64,000 nt of DNA from Pteria penguin (GCA_035048485.1 CM068589.1:4404501-4468500), one strand, 5' to 3'; positions 33,831 to 46,335 are shown, counted from the first letter of the stretch. A program made the numbers and translations. The notes: a model not told the origin generated them from the sequence alone.

Positions 33831-33973
33831 CCAGAATATAGTTATGATAAAATTCTGTTGTATAAATTGCAACAACTTCATGTTTTCCTGAAATAAACAA
33901 AAGACAAATATCCATCAGCCTATATGGACTAATACTATTTTGATTACTTTAGTATGAACTAAGAAACTTTTAC

Positions 33974-34265
33974 ATGGATACTGAGGACGAATTACGAATG
34001 TGCAAGTGTTCTTCTAAAATCATAGACGCCTTGGATGTTAGAGAAGTCGTTCCGTTTCTAATAGAGAAAGGCAAACTTAGTACAGATGATTCTGAGAGAA
34101 TACAAGCAGAGGTCACCACACGAGATAAAGCAGCTCGACTTCTCAGAATTCTGTTTACAAAGGAAAACAGTTATGGACCATTCCGAGAATCCTTAAAGAG
34201 AGATTACTTGTTTCTAGTTGAAGAGTTAGACAATGTATTGATTCAAGAAGATGAGATCGAGCAAA
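33974..34265 (+). CDS. Exon 1: CARD (death-fold) domain
   Basis: The exon starts at ATG 33974 and ends before GTAGGT in phase 1. Its 97 codons form the whole CARD: IIDALDVREVVPFLIEKGKL, then LSTDDSERIQAE, TTRDKAARLLRILF and YGPFRESLKRDYLFLVEELD. The heptad-like hydrophobic spacing, the L-x-x-x-x-x-L-T/S-x-x-D turn and the (T)xxxKAxxLLxxL helix are CARD hallmarks. No splice acceptor in frame with an upstream coding exon is evident, so this ATG is taken as the start. The upstream TTTAG acceptor at 33951-33952 would allow a leader exon. Confidence 0.8.
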
Positions 34266-37200
34266 GTAGGTTTTGATCAATAAATTGTATTAAAATGTAG
34301 CCAAGTGGTATTTATTTTGATTTTTTATTTTCATATGAAGGACAAGAGAGCACTGTTGCCTGCAAAATACAAATGAACGGAAGATGTAATTGATTGAAAA
34401 ATATACACATAGACATAGAAGTTAATTCAAATCTAATCCCACAATAATGCACATACACCAAGATAACAACAGTCTGAATGGATCAAGGTCATATGCCTAT
34501 AATTGGGTTCAAGGTTACAATGACATTATGTAAAATATTCTGTGATGCTTAGATAAGAAATATGATACTATAACCATAATCACAACATTAATCAATGGCA
34601 GTTACATTCAGTAAGAGCACAATCTCACGAATTGTCACATATTCCTAATCACAACATACTTAAGTCATCAAACTTACTATGCCTAGAAATAACAATGTTT
34701 GAACAATATTACACATTAATACATAACATACCCTGAGGAATTAAAGTGGTACATATGTGTATACAATTATGTAAATTACTTGTGGGACTGACTAGTTATT
34801 AGTAGAGTAAAGAGTAAACGTGTGCATGTATTAAAAACATAAAAAATATAGACCTAAGTAGAAACCCTAGGTATAAAGTACAGTGAGAACCCTGTACCGT
34901 ATACCATCTGAAAGACCATATAAAACTTTAAGATAGAAATATAAAGTGATATAACTATTTACTGAGGTAAATATGCAGAATGATAATATGATAATCACCT
35001 GTGATGCTGTGATGTGTATTTTGTCGAGAAAATTTTACATGTGAAAAAGGGCGCACCGGAAAAGAAAGGCTCAGGTTGGAGTCTACAAAAAGAACCAATA
35101 ACAATCTGCAGATGTCCAAAAATATAAAGTGGACTTGGCCACAAAAAGTAAATAGACAACAACAACCACATTCCCTCGAAAGTTGGGGGATTATATAATT
35201 TATCATAACTATATCTTCATGGGACCCTTTATGTAAAAATGATTGTTTGCACCTGTTAACTTACGATACAAGAAACAATTGAAACAAGATATACTGTAAG
35301 TATCAAAATGTAAGATGTTGTGTATGATAATTTGTTATTAATAATAAATAGATGTTTGGTTCACAATTGGTACAGAATTTCCTTCTCTATCAATCACGTT
35401 TCTTGCATTATGTAACAAAATAATTGAAGTGTTTACCGTGTGGCTGAAGGCACAGGGCCTCCACATTTCTCCATTGATTTGTTTAAAATGTTGGTAATAT
35501 TGAATAGAAAATAAGTTAAAACCCAATGTAATATAGAACGTAGATTAATATTCTCCAATGAGGTAAGTCTGTGACACATATAACAAAAAACACTTAATTT
35601 CTAAAAATTCTCTATTTGAGTACAATTCATGTTAGTTTATAGAAGTAATGAGCATAAATCATAAAATAAATAATCATAAATTTAAAAAAAAAATTAATTT
35701 ACTATTCAACTTTTCAAAAAGGTCAAGCAGCCGACAATTGGAGGAAACTGAATATTTCTTGTTATGTTATTTATATCAATGAAATATAATTTTGTAAAAT
35801 GTATATATGTTCTACATTTATTGTCATAAATTCCAGGTATGTTTTGACTTGTTTCCATTTTCCAAAAGTTTAAACAATAAAATGATTATGATTTTCATGT
35901 ATGATTACAAATGTTTCCATATTACGTGTACATAAAAATATAAGAATAATACTTATTATGCTTTCTTTTGTTGACAATTAGACAACAAGGATGAGGAAAC
36001 ATTCATAACAGAATTCCTTAGGAAATCCTATACTGAAGATGACCGTTCAGACATCTTTTTGTATGAAAAGGACATAAGAAACGATTTGAAAACTGAATGT
36101 GAAATACACGGAAAACGTCAAAAGAAAATAAGATGGGGAAAAGTAGCAAAGTTACTCAAAGTTGTTTTTGAAGGACTGAAGGAGGAAAAGTCAAAGAAAA
36201 AAGGGTATCCTTTCTGGGTAATACTAGTTTCGAAAAATGTATTCTATGATGTATCATCAAAATTATTTTCACTATCATTTTCTTATAATCTACATGTAAA
36301 TTTGCAGTTGTATCATCAGTTGGTAATTGGACACTGCATGTTTGGTACTGACAAAGGACATTCATTTGAGCTGACAATAATAATAACTCAAATAAATAAA
36401 ACAAAAAATAATAAAATAATTTTAAAACGTACACAATTGTCCATAATTACAAAAGACAATTGATCAACAAACCTAATGAATCGTATTAGGCATACACTGT
36501 AGGGACATTTTCATTCTAATTATGCAGAAGTGACAGAATACATTTTTTTCCCTAAATCAGAATTACATTAAAATATTGTTGACAATATTATTCCTAAGTC
36601 CTGAATCAGAATCGAATATCTATGTGATGTCTTTTAATGTGCTTATTCGTCTTTGCAATACATGTCCTTGCTACGATTTTATACAGCTAAATTATATGTC
36701 TTTTTCCTTTCCTTGACTTTGTTTTGAATTAAATACTGCTTCATTCGGAGAAAGCAAGAAGAATCTGATGATGAAGAAACACAAAGTAATACTACTGGTA
36801 AATATCTACTTAATTTCTAATTTTATTGTGAAAGTGATATTTGATGTCGGTTAAGATTTAAAATAAATCGCATTGTGGTAATCTGTTGGAAACAGATCAG
36901 AAGCATTTTGGATACATTAAAAAATATAACGATTCAGTCACATTTACGGAACTGGAACATATTTTTCAGAATCCGGAATGACAAAACACCAGCTCACATT
37001 TTAAACTGTTTCCCATAAGGAAACACCCGTATCCACAGAACAAATGAATGAAACATTACTTAATTTTCAGCAAATTTGAAATCTTGCAAAAATAATGATT
37101 TTCCACCTATCGGAAACACGACAGAATGTTAACGGGAACTTACGGACTCATTGTTTAAGCAATTTGGAAATCTACAAAAGCATTTCATATCTGTATTCTA

Positions 37201-40200
37201 GAAACATCTCCTGAATCATGCAGAGACATTTAATGTCTGTATTTTGAAAAAGTTTCAGAAACATTAAGTTTAGTAACGTTTCAGCTATGCGGAATCATAC
37301 ACAATCATTAGATTTCTGCTTTCAAGAAGCTTCACAGAATGACCGTCCTAAGTCGGTATCGTAAACTCACAATAATCGAATATTTTTTTGATGTCCTTAT
37401 GTGGTTTTTTTTGTTCATATCACTGCACTGTATACTGTATATCTCCGTGGTGACCTCTGTCATACGATTGAGTCAGTAACTTTTCTTTCTTCCTTAGTAT
37501 TCTGGAACCCTTACAATGAACTACTGGTACATACAAGAAATCATATATTAGATGTCAATTCTCAGAAAAATATTGACATATTTATATTATTGCTGTGCTT
37601 CGGAAATTTGTATGTTTCTGCGATGCTAATAATATCCTGGTGTGCCCGATATTCGATCACCTAAGTATTTGTCCCTTACTGTATGTTAAAATATGCAACT
37701 TCAAAAATTCAAACTTACTTTAATCATTACTTTACTCCATATGTTGAATATTCGTACCATTCATTTTATTTTAAATCAATCAGTTACTGAAATAAAACCA
37801 ATAACTTCAGGTGACCCAATTCAAGAATCAGGCGCCATTTTGTTCCTATTTTCGATCACGTGATAAATGTAGCAATAGGAAAGGCCACACAAATTAATTC
37901 TGTGTTAATATTGATTGTATCATAGTTTGATAGAATAATTATAGTTTTTAAGTATCATTTTATGTATTTTTTATAAAAATATTATAATTATTATGATATG
38001 TACCTTAAAGTTTGTAGATTAAAATAAGAATTGTTATCTTTATAAGATAAATATTTTATTTGATGGTAGATCAATAGGAAATTAATGCATTTTATACAAG
38101 ATTTCAAAATTTCATTGGCAGTGAATACAATAGAATTGTGTTCCTCTTCTAATGACTCTTTGTTCTGAACAATATTTAAGATGGGTCCAATGGAGACAGG
38201 GCATTCCATTTCTTATTCCATCACATTGAACCCACTTAACCAATGCCAAACCAACACTATTGCTTAACTGAGCTGGGGAATACTTTTCACAAACATAACA
38301 CAGATCTTTTTCTTCAATACTTTCATCCTCTGAATCATCACTTTCAACTTCTTTGGCACTTAGCTTCCTTTTTACAGACTTTTTTGGACAGTGAATTCCT
38401 CCCTTGATTTATATGGGGCATGACATCTTTCGTGATTTTCCATTTGTTCCATCACATGGTCTTCTGTGATGCAACGGCCAGATATTATCTTGCCCATTGT
38501 ATTTCTGGACTTTTTAACCAAGGCACTTTTTATTTCTTTTAGGTTTGATAATCTGATAGAAAAGAAGTTTTCAGTTGGGGGTTCTGTATGCAGATCTTCA
38601 TGATCTTCATTTAATATAAACACTTTTGCGGGTTTTAAAGCTAATTCTGTAATTTTATTGCGGTTATGAGGAAAGATACCGGTTTTTCTTGAATGAGGAA
38701 ATCAAATTTTCAGGAGACAGGGATTTAGTATAGGATTTGCAAATAAGTTGGCACATATTTTCTCTAACAATTGTCCCATGACTCTCCCTTACCAATTTTT
38801 GGCATTCATTATTGAAAATTTTTTGAAGTGGTCCATAACATCCGACATCAAGGGGCTGTAAAATATGGCTTGTATGAGCAGGTAAGATATACATAATTAT
38901 TCCTTTTTCCTTAGCCCAATTTGCAAGACCCACTGAGGCGTGGCTTTTATGACCATCCAACAAAAGAAGTATCTTCTGATCATCGCTTTTAGGGGCATAC
39001 TTGAGGAAATGATTTTCCAGATAATCTTTAAAAAGATCACTATTTGACCATCCACTATCTGACATCCTTCCAGTAACTCCCGGAGTTCCCCCGTCCATCA
39101 GTTTGGGTAGCATTCTCTTTCCTGGAAAGATGATGAAAGGTGGTATTGCAACCCCACTGGCACTCCCACAACCAATGACAGTTATGGTGCTCGACTGCTG
39201 TGACAGATTGGGGCTGAGCATCTCCACTACACACAATGACAGTTATGGTGCTCGACTGCTGTGACAGACTGGGGCTGAGTATCTCCACTACACACAATGA
39301 CAGTTATGGTGCTCGACTTCCCTGCTGTAACAGACTGGGGCTGAGCATCTCCACTACACACAATGACAGTTATGGTGCTCGACTTCCCTGCTGTGACAGA
39401 CTGGGGCTGAGCATCTCCACCACACACAATGCCTGGCGGTGTATGGTTTTGACAAAACCCTTTTTCATCTACATTGTATATGAGATGTGGCTAGACATCA
39501 AATCCATATTTCTCCATGATCATTTTCAGCTCATCAAAATATTTATCCACACAAGATACAGATGCAGACCTGGCCCTTGATATCTCCAGTTGTCTGGGCT
39601 TGTTGACTTTCAGTTCCGGCCATCTGCCCATAAAACCCCTAAACCATTTCAATGTGAGTGGGCGAGTGTTGCTACGAAGACCCTGTTGGATTGCAAAGTC
39701 AGTGGCAAGATCTACAACCTCCTGACGGGTGTAACCATATCCAAAATTGGCCATGACCTTCAAATGCTCAGCTAACATGGACTCTTGATAATTAGAGAGA
39801 ATGGGATTCTTTCCACTTTTTGTTGTATCTATGGACACTCTACCATCAACTCGGTCTCTGAGTGTTGTTAAAGGAATATTGTACTGCCTAGCAGCACCCC
39901 GCACTGTCATCTTGGTCTCTTTTACAGCCAAATATGCATTATTTAGAGCAGTTGGGGAATACAGTCTGTATTTGTGTTGAGGGTCAACTTTTTTTTTACC
40001 TGAAAAGCAACAAAACTTTGCCAAAAATCGTTTAAAAATGGTAAAAAATGATTTAAACAATAGAGAACGATAAACACAACTTTTCTGTTATTTTTTATAT
40101 GTGGCCTTAAAGTATCATAAACATCACGTGATTTCCATTCATGACAGTTCAGGGAAGCAGACGGTAAAGTATGTTATTGTTTATAATGCTATTTATAAAT

Positions 40201-43200
40201 AAAATTTTGAGCTTTAAACATGTGACAAAATAGTCTTATGATTTTGGACGATTTTTATGCACAAATATTTAGGTAAGAATAAATCTTACTTTTTTGAGTG
40301 GCATTGCAGCTAATATTTTATGGTGTAGTAGATGCGAATAGCTCGTAGTAAAATTGTGAAGCGGAGCGTGAAATCTCGTGTCAGGTCACGAGATTAGAGA
40401 GCAGAGGCAATCCGATCGAAATTAGGTCACGATCGAAAATAGGACCTCCGACGATACCATTAAGTTTATTGCAATCAATTCTCATTTTCCCGGAAAAAGT
40501 AAATTTGGGTAAAATTTCATGTGTCCAAACTACGAAACTCAAAAATTCACACGCAGTATATTGAATTTCAGTTTGCTTACACATTTTTGCATTAATGATA
40601 TAAAGTTCCTTGATGTATATATATTTTTTGTCCCTGGACATATACATCGGGGCGTATTGATTTTGACCTGCCTGTCTGTTTCTTTGTCTATTGTCAACTT
40701 GTTGCCATAGCCTTTTAAACATTAGAGACAGAGACTTAGTATCTAGTATATATTTCCAACTAATAAAGTCCTTTCACGTTCCATCAAGATCATTTGACTT
40801 CGTGACCTTTGACCTACATTTCAAACTTCGCCTTATTTGCACTTTGTTACCGCCGGGGGCATTCGTGTTTCACAAACACATCTTCAATTTTGTGTTTCCT
40901 AATGGAAAACGTTTTAAACAAATAAATTTGGATTCATTCTGTTTCCGGATTGCGGATTTGTAAAAACTTGACAAATAGACATAAATTAATCTTGGTATAA
41001 AAATTTGTGAATTGTGTGTTTCCTTAATACAAAAACCATTCAAACTGTTTCATCAGCACAGAAATAATTCCGGAATTCATAAATCTGCAGCAAAGTTAAG
41101 CTTTCAAATTCATGAAACATACAGGAAATCTTATTTTTGAAATTTCCCTTTGTGGAAATTTGGTTGAAACATACACGTATGGGTTTTGGGTTAGTTATTA
41201 CTTTCATCCCAATTTTGTCGTTACTTTTCTGTTCAAATTTTTTGGATTTTCAGAATTTCGGCCTTGAGCATCATTGTTGAGTTACAAATTGCTGAAATGT
41301 ACATATGGCGCAATAAATCTAAAGACGTTCATAAGTTTTTACATATCTAATATCATATTGCTTTATATTATTTATATAACACTACAACTTTTCTTCCTTA
41401 TTTTTAAAAGTATTCTAATTTTGTATTCTGTTTACAGACACTGCATCTGCTAATACTTCAAACGAATCAAGTATTCTTCAGACTAGGAATGTTTCAGAAC
41501 TCACTGCAGTAGAATTATCAGATTTTTTAAATGCTCACTGTAAAGATAAAGTAATTGACTCAGAGATATTGGAGACATTTGTTTCGCAAGAAGTTTCGGG
41601 GGAATGGTTCCTAACGTTAACAATAGAGGATACCAAGGATTTGTTCCCAGGTTTTACCTTTGGCAAGAGAAAATCTATATTGAAAATAAAAGATGCAATC
41701 AAGCAGGAGGAAATTGATCTTCGAAAAGAAGGGAAAACATTCCCTTATTTGGAGGCCAGGAAATTGAATCCCCCTGCTATTACGATAGGTGAGAATTCCT
41801 CTGATGCAAACGAATCATTCCGCGAGAGTTTTCGCACATTTGATAAACCATCTAGTCAAAATCTTTATTATAGAAAACATGCAATATTATCTACAAGCCA
41901 TACCATGCCATCGGATCTTTTACAACCTGTGCATAGATTTGTCTATGACCCTGTTATAGGAAAAGACGGTCTTCCGAAATTGATAAGCGAAGAATCATCT
42001 ACTTTTATTGCAGCATGTCTAAATGATCGCACTAATGGCACAATTCATTTCGGTATACAAAAAGAACCTACTCATGGCAAAATAATTGGGATCGCCTGTA
42101 ATCGTCGTGCAACAATAAAACACTTCTATAAAACACTGCATGATATGTTTTTCGAAGAAGATTTTGAGATTGTTTGTAGATGTGTGAGACCACCCCAGTT
42201 GATTGAAATATCAGATAAACATACGAGCGAGAAACATTTCGTTGTAGAAATAGATGTTATTGCTAGCTACGATATTGTCCAAGATAATGCATTTTTTCTT
42301 AAGAGTACACATAAACATCCTTCTGGACATGTGATGAGATTGGTGAGGTTTCACGAAGAAGAGATCATCGAACTTAAAGGCAAACATTTGTTAAACTACA
42401 TGAACAGAAAAGGAGAATACAGTGAACAGAGACGAAACAAAGAAAAGCTATTACATCTCTCACACGAACGTAAGGATCTCAGGCAAAAATTTCTTGACCT
42501 CTATGCTGCTGGGAATAACACACTAACAGACGATGTTTATCCTCTGTTATTCTTAGGTCCAATAGATAGTGACATGAATACACAATACATATCTCAGTCG
42601 CTGGATTTCATTACAGATTTAGAACCGAGAGCAATATTTGACTTTGATTCACATTGTAATGGGAATGGATTATACAAATACTTTACAGAAGAACAAGAGC
42701 AAATTCATAGAGTCGTCACTACCGAAGAATTTGACAAATATTCGAAAATATACGAGTCAAAACCAGATGGATACAAGAACTTTCTAGAAGATCTTTCAAC
42801 AACTGTGCACATGCCATGGATCTTCTGCAATGGATATGACCTATTAAGTACCAAATCAGAGACTACTCTCCAATGGAAGCAAGAACGCGCAGAGGGATTT
42901 AAAGAAAGTTTACGATACTATAGCGAGGAATTACCAAAGGGGAGAGTGGTAGCTTTATTTTTGTTGTTTTCGAAAGAAAACGATATTATCTTGGAAGCTG
43001 CTGACGAAGCATTTGTAAAGTTTAAAGACCAGTGGATTGTAATGGCTGAATCCGTATCAGTTGCTGGAGGTTGGACGGATCAACTCATTAAAAGGCAATC
43101 TACAGACAGAAGGACAATGAAAGAGCGCAGCATCTTTGGAATTCCTTGGAATCACGTCAATCATATGGTGAAAAGTGTAATGGGATATTACAATACACGA

Positions 43201-46200
43201 GCGAAAGAAATATCTACCTCGACAGGAGTCCCTTGTATATTAAAAGAAAGGGTAAGAAATGAACTTAGTGATCTTGATGTTCTTTGCACAAATGAATGCG
43301 ACAAAATAGATGTCACTGAAGAAGGAAAAACATTGGAAGACAAGCGTCGAGCTGTTAGGGAAGTGTTTTTCCGTGGAGGAAAAGTAACATGGTGGAATTT
43401 CTGGTTTAGAGATGATCATGTACTGTTGCGAGACAAACATGAGCCTCTTATGAAAATAATACGCAAGGCTTTAGAAGGAAAAACATGTTCAGATGACCAG
43501 AAGGTTGCAATCGTTAATTTGTTTCACCAGCCAGGGGCAGGAGGGACCACGAGTGCTAAACAAGTTTTGTGGTGTCTAAAAGAAAATTACAGATGCTGTG
43601 TTGTGAAGCAGATAACAGACCAAACTGTAGAGCAAATTGCAAAGCTTCGCACATTTGAGGATCAAGAGCAACCGCTTCCTCCAATCTTACTTATTGATAA
43701 TGGGGACGAGGAACGCATACATAATCTGTATGTTCATTTAGAAGAAAGAGCCCGTACAATATCTCGACGAAGCGAACACACATTCGATGTGTTCTGTCTT
43801 CTGTTGGTATGCTCAAGACGTGTCAATCTTCCACATCAAATAGATCATAATTCTGTCGTCCTCAAACATGATCTCAGTGATTCTGAACTAGAATGGTTCA
43901 AACGTAAAGGAGACTTTTTAAATCAACAATATCAAGCTGATAAAGGCATTAATCCGAAACTTTTGATATCATTTAACATTTTGAAAGAAAATTTCAACAC
44001 TGACTACATCAAACGTACTGTGGCAGAATTCGTTGACGGCATTGATATAGAAAATGAGAAGCGTTTACTGCGATACCTCTCAATGATACATGCTTATGAC
44101 CTTGATTTTCAACCAATTCCTGTGAGTGCATTTGATGGATTAATGGAATCAAACAAAGTAAAAACATTTAGCTTTGGCTCAGTATCAAGAGATATTAAGA
44201 AAAGGGCTAGGCCCAATTTATGGGATGCGCATTTAAGCCAATCCGTGTTAGTTCTATTAAATCGAACAGCAAGAACGGGTAGCCACCTGACTGGACTTGC
44301 GATTATCAGCACCTTGTTTGCTACAGAAATTTTTACGCACATACAACGGATATCAAACACTACGACAAGTGGGATAATGCTAGAGTTTCTGGGATCCAAT
44401 ATATTTCATACATGTGCAAGAAACTCTTCTGTAGAACATCTAACAAAAATAGTAAGAGATATTCTTAAGAAGAGAGATGTTGATGACAAAGGCATGAAGA
44501 AGAAATTTTCCCCTATGGTGTTAGATATTCTTGAAAAAGAAGGCATTGACTGTGCTCAGAAAGTTTTCGAGGCGGTATTTCATATAACTCCAAGTGATGC
44601 TATGTTTGCACAACAAATCTCAAGATTATTTATTCATAGCAAAAACTGGACAAAAGCTGAACAATACGCGTTCACTGCAACTGACATGAAACCAGACAAC
44701 TCATTCTTATGGGATACGTTTGGACAGATATTTTTGAGCAGACTTTCAAACATTTATGTACGATGTACGGGAGAACAAAGTTATATTTCGCAAGAAGAGG
44801 CCGAGGATGCTATCAGACTAGCTCTTAGAGGAATGAAGATGTTTCGAAAGGAGCAAGATGTCAGCGAAAATGAAAGATACATTAGAACAAATGATGCAGG
44901 ATACTATGCAGAATTACAAATCGTAAATATCCTTTTGGATGTGTTGAGATTTTGGCCTCCATTAGCAGACAAAGCTACAGTACATAAATTTCTTGTCAGT
45001 TCAACCTTTATGACAAAAGAACTGAAGACGCTGGACTCAGAGTTAACTAAAGAACTAAAACAAATGCACGAAAGGGTAGAGATATTGATTCGAATAGTTG
45101 ACGAAAAGAACTCGCAACTCAAGTCGGATTTTTCCACGGATGTATTTCTTAATAATAGCAAAACTACGGCTATTATGACGAAATATGTGAAACTTCGAAT
45201 AAGTTTGGACGACTATTTTGCAGAGGAAACAAATGAAGTACCCTTACACTTGTCACCAAATGATCAAGCTGACTTCAAACGAGGCTGTGTCCAGAAAATG
45301 GGCGGCAGAACATTACATGGCATCATTAAAGTAGCACGGAGTCAGGGAAACACCGATCTTTTAAAAATGTTTACTCTTTTGAAAGAAAATGTGGAATCCG
45401 AATTCTGCATTGCCTACGATTTATTAACATTGGTTGGAGTCAGTTTATTCATGCATCGTAATGGCGATGATAGAGTACATTACTCTGATATTCTGCAGTG
45501 GAGTAAGCGCTTATTTCAAATCACAATGTCTGGTTTTGAAGATCGTTCAAGTTGCACGCGTCCTTTTCTTGAAGCTTTCCTGTATCCCATAATGCTTCAC
45601 TGGCCAACTGAAAGCAGAAAAGTGTATCGCGACAAGATGTGTACTCTACAACAAATTCAGGAGGCCCTCAGACGACTGAAAATCGATTTTCAGAAAAATC
45701 ATCCACGACAAAGAGTAGAACTGGGACCGTATCGAAAACGTGATACGACGTATTTCTTTCTCGGAAACGGCAAAGATTTTGAACAAATCGTTTACTACGA
45801 AGATTTAGATGAACGACATGGCCCTAAATTTATTAAAGGGGATAATATTTGGGAACGTCCTAGCGTACGTGGTCGTTTACTTCGCACTAAAGGTACTTTA
45901 TTAAGAGAGGGATTTGAAATACAAGCTCATATCAGTACTCATTTGGGCAATGTCGAGTCACTGACTATCCCTACCGCTCTTCCGGTTGAACAACGCTATT
46001 TATGGCAACGGGAGGTATACTTTTTCATTGGGTTCGGTTGGTCAGGTCCAAAAGCGTACGATGTCTCATTAGATGGTCCTACAGAAAGCACCAACATAAC
46101 TGTTGCTATTCCGAAGAGACAACAATCAAACAAACCAAGAAATAGGCGAGATCATTTAGATGACGACACACACGATTCATTTCAAATGAAAATAAACAAT

Positions 46201-46275
46201 TTGGACAAAAATATCAGAGACATTGATACAAGACTGAAAAGGAAGTTGGCGTCCAAAAAGGTAAAATTAATATGA
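33974..46275 (+). CDS. CARD-SAM-SAMD9/SAMD9L-like STAND NTPase gene, four coding exons
   Basis: The model joins 33974-34265, 35982-36204, 36751-36797 and 41438-46275. The exons total 5400 bases and give 1799 residues, with every junction GT-AG and in phase. Order: CARD (residues 1-95), unrecognised basic domain (100-172), acidic linker, SAM (about 205-280), AlbA_2/Schlafen-like (about 350-500), presumed SIR2-like region (about 550-790), P-loop NTPase with HQPGAGGTTSAK (from about 884) and Walker B ILLIDNGD (about 937-944), helical TPR-like repeats (about 1250-1370), OB-fold-like C-terminus (about 1615-1750) and a basic tail. Human SAMD9 and SAMD9L share the SAM-to-OB order but lack a CARD. 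They restrict translation and poxviruses through an anticodon nuclease in the AlbA_2 region. By inference this protein is a cytosolic immune or cell-death sensor. The last intron holds a transposon. Confidence 0.85.
34266..35981 (+). other. Intron 1 of the CARD-SAMD9-like gene
   Basis: It begins GTAGGT and ends TTGACAATTAG. It is AT-rich, with no inserted element or gene recognised on either strand. Confidence 0.65.
35982..36204 (+). CDS. Exon 2: small basic domain of unknown fold
   Basis: With phase 1 in and phase 2 out it encodes about 74 residues. They include EETFITEFLRKSYTEDDRSD, FLYEKDIRNDLKTECEIH and KIRWGKVAKLLKVVFEGLKE, ending in a Lys-rich stretch. The pattern (helices, a W-x-x-VAKLLKxVF motif, many Lys) could be a winged-helix or second death-fold module. 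I do not recognise it. Open frame beyond the donor (YPFWVIL onward) is intronic if GTATCC is used. That donor is not strong. Confidence 0.65.
36751..36797 (+). CDS. Exon 3: acidic linker microexon
   Basis: 47 bases between TTCATTCGGAG and the donor G|GTAAAT. Phase 2 in and phase 1 out. It gives an acidic Ser/Glu-rich linker (KQEESDDEETQSNTT). The call rests on phase compatibility on both sides and on composition. Confidence 0.55.
37339..37498 (+). mobile_element. Diverged solo Penelope-like 3' tail in intron 3
   Basis: It starts AATGACCGTCCTAAGTCGG and TATCGTAA, continues with ATATCTCCGTGGTGACCTCTG, and ends GAGTCAGTAACTTTTCTTTC. It is recognisably the family tail but older than the other solo copies. 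Confidence 0.7.
38111..40060 (-). pseudogene. Pogo-like transposase with C-terminal PHD-like finger
   Basis: From the N-terminus: HTH_psq (YSPTALNNAYLAVKETKMTV, GAARQYNIPLTTLRDRV), a CENP-B-type HTH (TLKWFRGFMGRWPELKV), then the DDE domain with IYNVDEKGF, LLLLDGHKSHASV and HILQPLDVGCYGPLQ. These supply the three catalytic Asp positions. The gene is broken by a TAG (39491-39493), by tandem amplification inside the DDE domain (39181-39430) and by a frameshift near 38690, after which GIFPHNRNKITE resumes in another frame. The last part reads CYVCEKYSP, VKWVQCDG, HWTHLKYC and FYCIHC before TGA 38111-38113, a Cys4-His-Cys3-like PHD arrangement. A possible acceptor before GTAAAAAAAAAGTTGACC suggests that the N-terminal 20 codons may be intronic. 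Confidence 0.8.
39181..39430 (-). repeat. Tandem duplication inside the transposase ORF (66/61 bp units)
   Basis: GTTATGGTGCTCGACT recurs at 39181, 39242, 39303 and 39369. One unit is 66 bp (22 codons, frame-neutral). Two are 61 bp because CTTCCCTGCTGT has become CTGCTGT (5 bp lost), which changes frame. The amplified segment encodes GDAQPQSVTAGKSSTITVI, which occurs once in intact relatives. Confidence 0.85.
41438..46275 (+). CDS. Exon 4: SAMD9-like core (SAM to OB-fold)
   Basis: One uninterrupted 1612-codon exon follows TTCTGTTTACAG. The acceptor lies well upstream of the first internal ATG (41569), which would cut off half of the SAM domain (NVSELTAVELSDFLNAH... before it). The true reading therefore continues from exon 3. 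Landmarks numbered from Met 41569: SAM to residue 50; SEESSTFIAACLNDRTNGTI (140-159) in the AlbA_2/Schlafen-like fold; Walker A 653-664; Walker B 706-713; KAEQYAFTATDMKPD in the TPR-like helices; WERPSVRGRLLRTKGTLL in the OB-like domain; C-terminal Lys/Arg-rich tail. A single giant core exon is also typical of vertebrate SAMD9 genes. No frameshift or stop is present, so the gene is probably functional. Confidence 0.9.
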
Positions 46276-46335
46276 TTCCAGGAAAATTAATACCTATCTT
46301 CAAAATTCCTCAAAGATTGACGAAAAGATATGATA

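Larger units (their letters stand above)
37844..40444 (-). mobile_element. Pogo/Tigger-like DNA transposon in intron 3
   Basis: The inner ends TCCTATTTTCGATCACGTGA (37844-37863) and the inverse of TAGGTCACGATCGAAAATAG (40425 onward) match over about 20 bp with one indel. They enclose a single decayed transposase gene on the minus strand. The TA target duplication expected for pogo elements is not visible at these points, so the true termini may lie slightly outside. Confidence 0.65.
36798..41437 (+). other. Intron 3 of the CARD-SAMD9-like gene, transposon-loaded
   Basis: The 4.6 kb intron begins GTAAAT and ends TTTACAG. It contains a Penelope-like tail (37339-37498) and a 2.6 kb pogo-like transposon on the opposite strand. 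Without these it would be about 1.9 kb. Confidence 0.7.

Noticed and set aside
40381..40722. 113-codon minus-strand frame beside the pogo-like element
   Set aside because: No domain or repeat similarity; it starts in the transposon end and runs into intron sequence.
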